Shown: piece after piece, positions 16,138 through 23,953 of the stretch
How the letters are laid out: every line of letters starts with the position of its first letter
Position numbering within the stretch: the stretch's first letter is position 1
From: an uncultured Eubacteriales bacterium
GTDB lineage: Bacteria; Bacillota; Clostridia; Christensenellales; Aristaeellaceae
Assembly (NCBI GenBank): GCA_902781945.1
Contig: CACZLE010000006.1
Coordinates: 23,272-87,271, forward strand
Direction: 5' to 3'
DNA length: 64,000 nucleotides
Notes under the pieces: generated by a model
Seen by the model: the letters and a program-made list of their open reading frames with translations, nothing else
Told to the model about the DNA's origin: nothing
Databases searched by the model: none
Translations under genes and position numbers: made by a program

Positions 16138-16858
16138 GAAAAGCGAAATCCTATTTGCGGTCTTCTGGATCGTGGTTTACACGGTTTCCATGGGCAATCT
16201 GCGCAACCTGGGGGATGACAGCCCCTACATGATGCTGGGCCTGATCGTGATTTCCGCGCTGATGCTGCTGTTTGTGTGGAAGAACGGACTCACGCAAAAA
16301 TACGGCCTGGCCGCTTGGGCAAAAAACAATCGGGCCCTGCTGTGGTTCATTCCGCTGTGGGTCATTGCCAGCTGCAACCTGTGGGGCGGCATCGATCCGC
16401 ACTATGCCCTGCCCGGGCAGATCTTTGCGGTGATCTCCATGGCCCTTGTGGGCTTCGCGGAGGAATTGATCTTCCGGGGCTTCCTGTTCAAGGCCATGCT
16501 GAAGAACGGCAGCGTCAAGACTGCCGTGATCGTGTCCTCTGTGACTTTTGGCATCGGACATATCCTGAACCTGTTCACCGGGCACGCGCTGGCGGAAACG
16601 CTGGTGCAGGTCATATTCGCCGTGGCCTTCGGCTTCATGGTCACCCTGGCTTTCTACAAAGGCGGCAGTCTGCTGCCCTGCATCCTGGCCCACAGCCTGA
16701 CGGACGTTTTTTCCACCTATGCGGCGGAGAATGTGTCTGCAACGCTGAACTGGATCAGCCATGGCGTGATGATCGTGATAATGGCTGTCTATTGCCTGTA
16801 TCTGGTCAAGCGCGTGGAAACGCCGCGGAACGAAGGAACGGAAACGGCGAAGCGCTAA
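16121..16858 (+). CDS. CPBP-family intramembrane metalloprotease (CAAX/Abi-like)
   Basis: The 245-residue protein has about seven to eight hydrophobic helices and the CPBP motifs EELIFRG (paired Glu plus Arg), FGIGHILNLF (His) and LAHSLTDVF (His). This family includes Rce1-type prenyl-protein proteases and bacteriocin self-immunity proteins. ATG 16121 follows GAGGGG and overlaps the tetR gene by 17 bases, so the two are coupled. The substrate is unknown; the neighbouring regulator suggests an inducible envelope or bacteriocin-related role. Confidence 0.88.
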   Translation: MKKLYEKSEILFAVFWIVVYTVSMGNLRNLGDDSPYMMLGLIVISALMLLFVWKNGLTQKYGLAAWAKNNRALLWFIPLWVIASCNLWGGIDPHYALPGQIFAVISMALVGFAEELIFRGFLFKAMLKNGSVKTAVIVSSVTFGIGHILNLFTGHALAETLVQVIFAVAFGFMVTLAFYKGGSLLPCILAHSLTDVFSTYAAENVSATLNWISHGVMIVIMAVYCLYLVKRVETPRNEGTETAKR

Positions 16859-16865
16859 ACGGCGC

Positions 16866-16912
16866 AAAGAAACGGAAATTCGACGATGAATTCATCCGTA
16901 AATATCTGTTTT
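16866..16912. repeat. Small inverted repeat between convergent genes
   Basis: GAAACGGAAATTCGACGATGAA and the downstream TTCATCCGTAAAT...CTGTTTTC are imperfect inverted arms related to the dispersed repeat at 13989 and 43146. They could serve as a bidirectional terminator for the CPBP and rhamnosidase genes. Confidence 0.45.
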
Positions 16913-19326
16913 CAGAAAGCGCGTACCCCTTTCAGTTCCTCCACGATCCGCTTGGCCTCCTCCCGGGCCTTCCTGGGCACGCCCCAGGAAAGCTCATCCA
17001 GGCGCTTGGCCCGCACGTCGCTGGTGGGATCGGCGGCCTTCGCCCACAGGGCGGGGGCCTTTTCTTGTAGGAGCCGGGCGGCGGCGGGGCAGCGGATCAG
17101 GTCCAGGATCAGGGAATGGCCGTCGAAGGGGCGCAGGTAATCCCGGGTGGGCTGGTAGGCGTAGCGATATGCGCCGGGGCCCAGGGTTTGGGCAAAAGGC
17201 TCGGGATGATCGGGCAAAACCACCTCCGCAGAGCCGCCCTGCGGAACATGAATTTCCACGGTCACGCCGCCGTCCTCCCCGATCCGCCAATCCACCTTAT
17301 AGGGTCCGGCGGCGGAAGCATAGCGGATATGGCTGCGGCGCAGATACCCGCGTATGCGCGGGGCGATCCGCGCCTTTTTCCAGCCGGGGGCGGCGCATTG
17401 CAGGCCCATGATCCGGCTGTAAATGGCCTCGCACACCGCGCCGTAGGCATAGTGATTGAAGCTGTTCATGCCCGTATCGGTGACGACGCCCTGGGCGTCC
17501 AGGCTGTTCCAGCGCTCCCAAATGGTGGTGGCTCCCAGATTGATTTCGTAGAGCCAGCCGGGAAAATCCGGACTGAACAGGATGCGGTAGGCCTCGTCGG
17601 TCATGCCCGCGTCCAGCAGGGCGCCGATCATCAGCGGGGCCCCGGTGAAGCCGCAGCGGATATGGAAGCCGTCCCGGCGCAGGCGGTCCCGCAGGCCATC
17701 CTTCACCTTGTCGCCGCCCAGACCGTGGCGCAGGGCCAGCACATAGGCGGTCTGGGTGTCCAGGGCCAGCCGCCCGCCGGGGGTGATGTACTCGTCGATC
17801 AGCGCCCGGCGGATGTCCGCCGCCAGGCCGCCGTAGCGCTCCGCGTCCGCCTGCTCGCCCAGAGCCTGGGCCGCCCGGGCCGTCAGGGCCGCGCTCTGCA
17901 TGTAATAAACGCCCTGGATGAAGGCGTGCTCCGTACCGCCGAACACGCTCTGATCCGTCACCCCGTCCTGGGCCAGCCAGTCCCCGAAGGTGAAAGCGTC
18001 AAAGCGGATATGGCCGCCGCCCAGGCGCTGATCCGCCCGGATCAGCGTCTCCGTGTAATCCCGCATCAGCGGATAGCTTTCCCGCAGCAGGTCCTTATCG
18101 CCGTAGGCCCAATAGATCTGCCAGGGGATGATGGTGGCCGCGTCCGACCACACCGCTCCGCCGGGGCCCGCCTCGCCCTTGAGGGAGGGCACGTACATGG
18201 GCAGATCGCCCGCGTAATAGCGCGTCTGCTCCTCCCGCATGTCCCGGATGAACTTGCGGTAAAAATCCTTGCAATCCAATTGATAGCAGGCCGTAGCCGC
18301 GAACACCTGGGCGTCCCCCAGCCAGCCCAGGCGCTCGTCCCGCTGGGGACAATCGGTGGGCACGTCCAGGAAGTTGCTGCGCTGGCTCCACAGGGCGTTT
18401 TGCGTCAGGCGGTTCAGCTGCGGATGATCGGTTTCGCATTGCAGGGTGGGGCGCAAATCGCTGCTGAGGACCACGCCGGTGAAGTCCGCCGGATCCACGG
18501 GCCCGTCGCAGGTGATCCTGGCGTAGCGGAAGCCGTAATAGCAAAACATCGGCTCCACGATCTTGCATACGCCATCCGATGTGTAGCGGTATTCGCTCAG
18601 GGCGGTGTTCAGGTTGTCCCGGTAGAAGCATCCCTGCTGCAGCACCTCGCCGGTTTGCAGCAGCAGGCTCCCCCCTCGGGGCAGGCGATTGACGAAGCGG
18701 ATGATCCCGGCAAAGTTCTGGCCGAAATCCAGCACCCGTTCGCCCTTGGGGGTAACGATCAATTGGGGCCGCAGCTGCCCCACCTGCCGGATGGGCGGCG
18801 ATACCGGCGCTTCCAAGCGATAGTCCGTCTCCGCCTCCACACAGGGCACGGGAACGCCGGGCTCCCGGGTATCGTCCCGGTGCTCGCCGTCGTAAAGCTC
18901 GCTCATGGTGATGGGCGAGCGCATGGCCACCCAGCTTTCGTCGGTCTCGACGGTTTCCACGCGCTCGTCGGCGAAGGTCAGCGTCAGCCGCGCCGCCAGC
19001 AGATACCGCCGTCCCCAATGGCAGGGATCGCCGCTGTTGGGGCCCAGGCGGCTCATGGCCCAGCCCCGGCCCAGGGTAACGGTCAGGCGGTTTTCCGCTT
19101 GCAGCAGCCCCGTCACGTCATAGGTCTGATATCGCAGATAGGCGTCGTAATCGTTAAAGCCCGGCGTCAGATAATCCGCGCCCACCCGCACGCCGTTGAT
19201 CTCCGCCCGGTACAGGCCCAGGCCCGTGATCTCCAGGGTGGCCGATACCGCGCCCTTGGCCGCAAAATCCTTTATAAACCGCGGACAGTCAATGGCCTCC
19301 GCGGGCGTAATGAACCGCATTTTCAT
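16912..19326 (-). CDS. Alpha-L-rhamnosidase, glycoside hydrolase family 78
   Basis: The 804-residue enzyme removes terminal alpha-L-rhamnose from plant glycans or flavonoid glycosides. An N-terminal beta-sandwich domain (EITGLGLYRAEINGVRVG) precedes the (alpha/alpha)6 barrel, whose signature DVPTDCPQRDERLGWLGDA holds the acidic catalytic region. A C-terminal beta-domain ends with the proline-rich part typical of GH78. No signal peptide is present, so imported oligosaccharides are the likely substrate. ATG 19326 lies 7 bases after GGGAGGG, and a promoter sits at 19351-19379. The last codons share a 13-base string with a non-coding repeat elsewhere. Confidence 0.94.
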   Translation of the reverse strand: MKMRFITPAEAIDCPRFIKDFAAKGAVSATLEITGLGLYRAEINGVRVGADYLTPGFNDYDAYLRYQTYDVTGLLQAENRLTVTLGRGWAMSRLGPNSGDPCHWGRRYLLAARLTLTFADERVETVETDESWVAMRSPITMSELYDGEHRDDTREPGVPVPCVEAETDYRLEAPVSPPIRQVGQLRPQLIVTPKGERVLDFGQNFAGIIRFVNRLPRGGSLLLQTGEVLQQGCFYRDNLNTALSEYRYTSDGVCKIVEPMFCYYGFRYARITCDGPVDPADFTGVVLSSDLRPTLQCETDHPQLNRLTQNALWSQRSNFLDVPTDCPQRDERLGWLGDAQVFAATACYQLDCKDFYRKFIRDMREEQTRYYAGDLPMYVPSLKGEAGPGGAVWSDAATIIPWQIYWAYGDKDLLRESYPLMRDYTETLIRADQRLGGGHIRFDAFTFGDWLAQDGVTDQSVFGGTEHAFIQGVYYMQSAALTARAAQALGEQADAERYGGLAADIRRALIDEYITPGGRLALDTQTAYVLALRHGLGGDKVKDGLRDRLRRDGFHIRCGFTGAPLMIGALLDAGMTDEAYRILFSPDFPGWLYEINLGATTIWERWNSLDAQGVVTDTGMNSFNHYAYGAVCEAIYSRIMGLQCAAPGWKKARIAPRIRGYLRRSHIRYASAAGPYKVDWRIGEDGGVTVEIHVPQGGSAEVVLPDHPEPFAQTLGPGAYRYAYQPTRDYLRPFDGHSLILDLIRCPAAARLLQEKAPALWAKAADPTSDVRAKRLDELSWGVPRKAREEAKRIVEELKGVRAF

Positions 19327-19350
19327 GGCGCATCCCTCCCGTATGGAAAA

Positions 19351-19379
19351 AGTATACCGCCCCGGGCCGCCCGCGTCAA
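19351..19379 (-). promoter_or_regulatory. Predicted promoter of the rhamnosidase gene
   Basis: On the minus strand TTGACG and TATACT are spaced by 17 bases; the start codon is 25 bases further on. Confidence 0.65.
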
Positions 19380-19450
19380 ACAAAACCGCCGCGCTGCTCC
19401 GCAAAAAATGTAAAAAGTCCATCATTTTACCCGAAAAAAGACCCGCTTGC

Positions 19451-19479
19451 TTGACAGAAACAGCGGAATCAAGTACAAT
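19451..19479 (+). promoter_or_regulatory. Predicted promoter of the CARDB-like surface protein gene
   Basis: TTGACA (19451-19456) and TACAAT (19474-19479) are 17 bases apart. Confidence 0.8.
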
Positions 19480-19537
19480 GTAGTTTGAAATAATGCCGTT
19501 CCACGCGCTGTGCGCGTATCAGGAAGGGGGGTCGGGC

Positions 19538-21496
19538 ATGTTGTTTGCCCTGAAAACCAAAAAGTACGCCGCGTTGCTGCTCGGTATCCTGGCAGTGATG
19601 CTGTTATTTGCGCTGCCCGCTTTGGCTGCCGAGCCCATCAGCTTTTCCCTGTCCGTGGAGCCTGCCAGCCTGACCGAGCCCGGCCCCGTGACGGTTTCCG
19701 TGCGCGTGGCCAACACCGGCGACAGCGACCTGACCGAGCCCGTTTCCCTGCAGGATCCCGACGGCCAGATCGTCACCGCCTTTGGCGACGGCGGCCAGGC
19801 CCTGATCAAGCAGGGCGAATATGTCACCGCCCAGCAGACCTACAACGTCACCAAGGAGCAGCTCTCCGACGGCAAACTGACCTACACCCTGAGCTACAAC
19901 CAGGTGGACGACAGCGGCAACGTGGTGGTGCAGACCCTGGCCAAGAGCGCCGAGATCGCCTACACCGGCACCCACGTGGACCTGACCGTCAACCGCACCA
20001 TCGATCCCGAGGTGGTGCGCCGGGACAAGACCGTCAACGTGCAGTATGAGCTTTACAACGCGGGCAACGTGGAGATCAAAAACATCCGCGTGCGCGAAAA
20101 CAGCAGCGTCAGCGGCACGTCCCAGACCATCGCCAGCCTGGCCCCCGGCGAGCGCAAGACCATCCAGTTCACCGCCACCATGGGCGGAAACGACATGACC
20201 AGCGCCGGCAGGGTGACCTACACCGCGGGCGAGGACACCCAGACCATCTCCCTGCCCGAGGTCACCATCCCCCGGGCCAATCCCGGCCTGGAGCTGGGCG
20301 ACATCCTGACCGCCGACCAGACCGCCATCACCAACGGCGAGACCGTGACGCTGACCCTCACCATCAAGAACAACGGCAACATCACCTATTCCAACATCAC
20401 CGTCACCGACGCCAAGTACGGCGAGCTGTTCACCAACCTGACCCTGGGCGCGGGCGAGACGCTGGTGAAGGAAAAGCAGTTCACCCTGTCCGAGAGCACG
20501 GCCTTCAAATACACCATCACCCTGCCGGACAACACCGGCACCACCAGCACCGTGACCTCCAACGAGGTGAAGGTGAGCGTCTACGATCCCTCCCAGGTAC
20601 TGATGCTGAGCCTGGTGGCGGATACCGATACCCCCACCATCGCCTCCAGCCCCGCGGACGTGGCCTTCACCCTGACGCTGACCAACAATTCCTCCTTCGA
20701 GGCCAAGAGCGTGCAGCTCAAGCACGGCTCCACCGATATCTACACCGTGGACAGCCTGAAGCCCGGCGAGACCGTCAGCGTCACCCGTATGTTCACCGTG
20801 TCCCAGGCGGGCAAGTTCCGCTTCACCGCCAGCGCCAAGGACCCCCTGGACAACACCGTGTCCTTTGACTCCAACGAGATCGTGCTGACCTACGCCGCCC
20901 CCGTGATCACCGCCACCATGGCCCCCGTGGTCACCCCGGCCCCCCTGGTCACCGTGACCGCCGCGCCCATCGACGTGCTGGAGCCCGCCACCGTGCAGAC
21001 CAACCGGCTGCTGCGCTACGCCGCCATGGCGCTGGTCGCCCTGTTCGCCGTCACCTTCGTGCTCTTCGTCATCAGCACCGTCATGCGGGCCAAGCACCGC
21101 AGCGCCAGCCGCAGCGCCTATGACCACATGGAGCTGGCCGACAAGCGCGATTACAAGGAGCCTGCCCGCTATGGCAGCAGCGCCCCCGAGCAGGAAGCCT
21201 CCGCGCCCGCGGAAGATCTCCTCACCGAAAAGCCCTCCGACGCCATCCTGAACGAGGAGCGCCCGCCCGTGGTGAACGCCAGCTCCGAGACCGGCGGCTA
21301 TCGCCTGACCCGGGAGGACAGCAGCCCCGTCTTCGAGCCCGCCGCCGAGGAAAAGCCCGCGGAAGAAAAGCCCATCGAGGAGAAGCCCATCGAGGAGAAG
21401 CCCATGGAAGAAAAGCCCGCCGAGGAGAAGCCGCAGGAAGGCGCCCGTCACCGCCGCGCGGGACGCAAGAGCGAAGCGCCCAGCGAGGACGAATGA
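19538..21496 (+). CDS. Membrane-anchored surface protein with CARDB/DUF11-like repeats
   Basis: The 652-residue protein has a signal peptide (LLLGILAVMLLFALPALA), then about four beta-sandwich repeats of 100 residues with the pattern NxGN(I/V)xxxNIxVxD and LxPGExxT. These resemble CARDB or S-layer-type extracellular modules. A single membrane helix lies near residues 490-512. The cytoplasmic tail is acidic and ends in six tandem EEKP units (about 604-631) and a basic RHRRAGRK patch. I chose ATG 19538, which has AGGAAGGGGG upstream; an ATG at 19493 has no ribosome binding site. The function is unknown; a scaffold or adhesin role is plausible. Confidence 0.72.
   Translation: MLFALKTKKYAALLLGILAVMLLFALPALAAEPISFSLSVEPASLTEPGPVTVSVRVANTGDSDLTEPVSLQDPDGQIVTAFGDGGQALIKQGEYVTAQQTYNVTKEQLSDGKLTYTLSYNQVDDSGNVVVQTLAKSAEIAYTGTHVDLTVNRTIDPEVVRRDKTVNVQYELYNAGNVEIKNIRVRENSSVSGTSQTIASLAPGERKTIQFTATMGGNDMTSAGRVTYTAGEDTQTISLPEVTIPRANPGLELGDILTADQTAITNGETVTLTLTIKNNGNITYSNITVTDAKYGELFTNLTLGAGETLVKEKQFTLSESTAFKYTITLPDNTGTTSTVTSNEVKVSVYDPSQVLMLSLVADTDTPTIASSPADVAFTLTLTNNSSFEAKSVQLKHGSTDIYTVDSLKPGETVSVTRMFTVSQAGKFRFTASAKDPLDNTVSFDSNEIVLTYAAPVITATMAPVVTPAPLVTVTAAPIDVLEPATVQTNRLLRYAAMALVALFAVTFVLFVISTVMRAKHRSASRSAYDHMELADKRDYKEPARYGSSAPEQEASAPAEDLLTEKPSDAILNEERPPVVNASSETGGYRLTREDSSPVFEPAAEEKPAEEKPIEEKPIEEKPMEEKPAEEKPQEGARHRRAGRKSEAPSEDE
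21349..21432 (+). repeat. Tandem EEKP-coding repeat
   Basis: About six units of 12-15 bases (GAGGAGAAGCCC with a variable codon) encode the EEKP tail. Such arrays can change length by slippage. Confidence 0.7.
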
Positions 21497-21514
21497 TATA
21501 CGACCGATGATCAT

Positions 21515-21550
21515 CCGGGATCCTCCTGGCAAGGGAGGGTCCCGGTTTTT
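21515..21550 (+). terminator. Rho-independent terminator
   Basis: CCGGGATCCTCC pairs imperfectly with GGGAGGGTCCCGG and is followed by TTTTT. Confidence 0.85.
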
Positions 21551-21576
21551 ATTGATGAAAAAGTGAGTATAAAGCA

Positions 21577-22419
21577 ATGAACAAGAACAAAGTGATCTTC
21601 GTCCTGGTGGACGCTCTGGGTTATGACGTGGCCACCCGGCATTTCGGCTTTCTGGAGCACCTGGCGGAAAGCGGCCAGGGGGCCAAATACCGCCTGCGGG
21701 GGGAATTGCCCAGCCTGTCCCGGCCCATGTATGAAACCCTGCTCACCGGCCTGCCGGTGTGGCGGCACGGCATCACGGACAACGCGGTGTGCCGCCGCAG
21801 CCGGTTCCCCAGCCTGTTCCGCCTGACCCGCGAGGCCGGCCTGGTCAACGCCGTGGCGGGGTGGGGCTGGCTGCTGGAGCTCTACGGGGACCGGCCCCTG
21901 CCCTTCGACCTCAGCCGGGACCGCCTGTGCCTGGAGGGCAGCGGCGACATCATGCACGGCCTGTTCTACGTGGCGGACGAGTATCCCGACAGCCATCTGT
22001 ACGCCGACGGCGACAGCCTGCGGCGGCTGTATCACCCGGATTTTTTGATGATCCATCCCATGGGCGTGGACAACTGCGGCCACAAATACGGCGCGCTCTC
22101 CAAGGAATACGCCGCCGCCGCGGGCGACAGCTGCGCCCAGATCGCCCAGCGCTTCGCGGCCTGGCGGCAGGACGGCTACCAGCTGGTGGTCACCGGCGAC
22201 CACGGCATGGACGCCCTGGGCCGCCACGAGGGCAACGAGCCCATCCAGCGGGAGGTGCCCCTGTATATCGTTTCCGATCAGGTGCAGGGGGGCGATTTTT
22301 CCGGCGAAGGCCCCCTCACCACCCTGGACGTGGCGCCCCTGCTGTGCAGCTTGCTGGGCATCGCCCCGGCGGAGGGCATGAAAGCGGAAAGCGCCATCCA
22401 CATGAAACACGCGGAGTGA
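21577..22419 (+). CDS. Alkaline-phosphatase-superfamily phosphodiesterase
   Basis: The 280-residue soluble protein resembles type I phosphodiesterases/nucleotide pyrophosphatases. IFVLVDALGYD carries the first metal-binding Asp. The nucleophile should lie in LPSLSRPMYETLLTG. Later metal ligands are in HPMGVDNCGHKYG and TGDHGMDALGRHEG. The absence of a signal peptide points to a cytoplasmic substrate. The next gene begins 5 bases after its stop, and both encode phosphate-ester hydrolases, so they may act in one pathway, but the substrate is unknown. Confidence 0.8.
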   Translation: MNKNKVIFVLVDALGYDVATRHFGFLEHLAESGQGAKYRLRGELPSLSRPMYETLLTGLPVWRHGITDNAVCRRSRFPSLFRLTREAGLVNAVAGWGWLLELYGDRPLPFDLSRDRLCLEGSGDIMHGLFYVADEYPDSHLYADGDSLRRLYHPDFLMIHPMGVDNCGHKYGALSKEYAAAAGDSCAQIAQRFAAWRQDGYQLVVTGDHGMDALGRHEGNEPIQREVPLYIVSDQVQGGDFSGEGPLTTLDVAPLLCSLLGIAPAEGMKAESAIHMKHAE

Positions 22420-22424
22420 ACGCC

Positions 22425-23225
22425 ATGTACAAGGATTATCACACCCATTCCCGCTATTCCTACGACAGCCAGCAGCCCCTGGAGGCCCTGGCCGCCGCGG
22501 CGGAAGCCGCCCAGGTGGACGAGATCTGCGTCACCGATCACATCGATCTGGGCCATTGCAGCCCGGAGGGCAACACCCTGCCCGACCTGGCGGACCGTCA
22601 CGGGGCCATCGCAGCCCTGCGCCAGGCGCATCCCGGGCTGGTGATCCGGGAGGGCATCGAGATCGGCGACTGTCCTGCCACCCGGCGGCAGATGCTGGAC
22701 TTTTTGAAGCCCTTCCGCCTGGATTATCACCTGCTGTCCCTGCACATGGTGGACGGCAACGATCCCTATTATCCCTCCTTTTACGAGGGCAAGACCCGGG
22801 GCCACGCCTATCGCCGCTACGCGGAGACCCTGGCCGCGGCGGTGGCGGCCTGGGACCCGGCGGATTACGACGCCCTGGCCCACCTGGGCTACGTGGCCAA
22901 GTTTGCCCCCTATAAAAACAAGCCCTTCCGCCACGCGGACGCGCCCGACGCCATCGACGCCGTGCTGCGCCGCCTGGCGCAAAACGGCAAGGCCCTGGAG
23001 ATCAACACCTCCAGCCTCAAAAATTCCCCGGATACCATGGCCTCCCGGGATATCCTGACCCGCTTCCGGGATCTGGGCGGCGAGCTGATCACCCTGGGCA
23101 GCGACGCCCACGCGCCGGAATTCATCGGCTACCGCCTGGAGGACGCCCGCCAATTGGCCCTGAGCCTCGGCTTCCGCTACGGCGCGGCCTTCGAGGGGCG
23201 GCAGCTGAGGGCGTATCGGCTGTGA
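22425..23225 (+). CDS. PHP-domain histidinol-phosphatase-like protein (HisJ family)
   Basis: The 266-residue protein has the PHP metal-binding signatures: DYHTHSRYS at the start, VTDHIDLGH, EGIEIGD, LLSLHMVDG and, near the end, TLGSDAHAPEFIG. HisJ-type enzymes dephosphorylate histidinol phosphate in histidine synthesis, but no other his genes are here, so another sugar or polyol phosphate is possible. I chose ATG 22425 because the conserved domain begins three residues later and the gene is tightly linked to the phosphodiesterase gene. Confidence 0.85.
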   Translation: MYKDYHTHSRYSYDSQQPLEALAAAAEAAQVDEICVTDHIDLGHCSPEGNTLPDLADRHGAIAALRQAHPGLVIREGIEIGDCPATRRQMLDFLKPFRLDYHLLSLHMVDGNDPYYPSFYEGKTRGHAYRRYAETLAAAVAAWDPADYDALAHLGYVAKFAPYKNKPFRHADAPDAIDAVLRRLAQNGKALEINTSSLKNSPDTMASRDILTRFRDLGGELITLGSDAHAPEFIGYRLEDARQLALSLGFRYGAAFEGRQLRAYRL

Positions 23226-23235
23226 GCGGAAACGG

Positions 23236-23264
23236 TTGATAAATTTCCGATCATCACGTATAAT
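23236..23264 (+). promoter_or_regulatory. Predicted promoter of the mntA-hepT pair
   Basis: TTGATA (23236-23241) and TATAAT (23259-23264) are 17 bases apart; AAAGGAGGT and the ATG at 23287 follow directly. Confidence 0.8.
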
Positions 23265-23286
23265 AGAACCGAAAGGAGGTCAGACC

Positions 23287-23586
23287 ATGAGCGAAGTCTA
23301 TTCCGTGGAGGAGCTCAAACGGCTGTTGACGCCCATTTTTCAAAAAAACAACGTCAAAAAGGCCATTCTGTTCGGCTCTTACGGTAAGGGCAATCCCACC
23401 GTACACAGCGACGTGGATCTGTTTGTGGACAGCGGACTGCGCGGTCTGGCTTTCTTTGGCCTGTTGGATGACGTGGCCGAATCCCTGGCTTGCCCCGTTG
23501 ATCTGATCGATCAATATGACGTGGTGCCCGATTCCCGGGTGGATCGGGAAATCCGCAATACGGGGGTTGTGATCTATGAATCCTGA
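23287..23586 (+). CDS. mntA: MntA-like nucleotidyltransferase antitoxin
   Basis: The 99-residue minimal nucleotidyltransferase has the exact GSX10DXD signature: Gly30-Ser31, then ten residues, then Asp42-Val-Asp44. In characterised MntA/HepT systems the antitoxin neutralises the toxin by adding AMP to a tyrosine in its active site. I chose ATG 23287, 7 bases after AAAGGAGGT. The gene overlaps hepT by 11 bases. The pair has its own promoter and a bidirectional terminator, so it forms a self-contained cassette. Confidence 0.88.
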   Translation: MSEVYSVEELKRLLTPIFQKNNVKKAILFGSYGKGNPTVHSDVDLFVDSGLRGLAFFGLLDDVAESLACPVDLIDQYDVVPDSRVDREIRNTGVVIYES

Positions 23587-23905
23587 CAAATACAGCCAAA
23601 TCGTCCAAAAGATCACAGCCCATATCCAGCGAACGCTTTCTTATTGCAGCGGCGTTTCCCAAGAGCAGTTTATGGCAGATCGCATGCTGCAGGAGGCCTG
23701 TATTTTAAACATTTTGCAGGTGGGCGAATTGGCCGCGCGGGTGATTGAATACGGTTTGGATAAAGGTCACCCGGAAATCGCCTGGCGTCCCATGCGTGGC
23801 ATGAGAAACAGGATCGTACATGATTATGACGGCGTCCGCCTGGACACAGTTTGGGATACCATTCAAAAGGATCTGCCCGATTTGCTGAAAAAATTACAGG
23901 CATAA
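23576..23905 (+). CDS. hepT: HepT-like HEPN ribonuclease toxin
   Basis: The 109-residue all-helical protein carries the HEPN catalytic motif as RNRIVHDY: Arg77, His82 and Tyr84 fit RX4HXY. In the HepT family Arg and His cut RNA and the Tyr is the site AMPylated by MntA. The small size, overlap with the upstream nucleotidyltransferase gene and intact motif make an active type VII toxin-antitoxin pair likely. It may stabilise the locus or serve in phage defence. Confidence 0.87.
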   Translation: MNPDKYSQIVQKITAHIQRTLSYCSGVSQEQFMADRMLQEACILNILQVGELAARVIEYGLDKGHPEIAWRPMRGMRNRIVHDYDGVRLDTVWDTIQKDLPDLLKKLQA

Positions 23906-23908
23906 AGA

Positions 23909-23946
23909 AACCCCCGCCCATCGGTTTATTTCCGATCGGCGGGGGT
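23909..23946. terminator. Bidirectional terminator between hepT and dnaJ
   Basis: AACCCCCGCCCATCGG and CCGATCGGCGGGGGTT pair over about 15 bases with a short loop, between two convergent genes. Confidence 0.8.
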
Positions 23947-23953
23947 TCTGCTG

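Noticed and set aside
17116..19413. Open frame of 765 codons on the plus strand opposite the rhamnosidase gene
   Set aside because: High GC content keeps the opposite frame free of stops. The residues are Ala/Gly/His/Gln-rich with no domain, and the minus-strand GH78 motifs are unambiguous.
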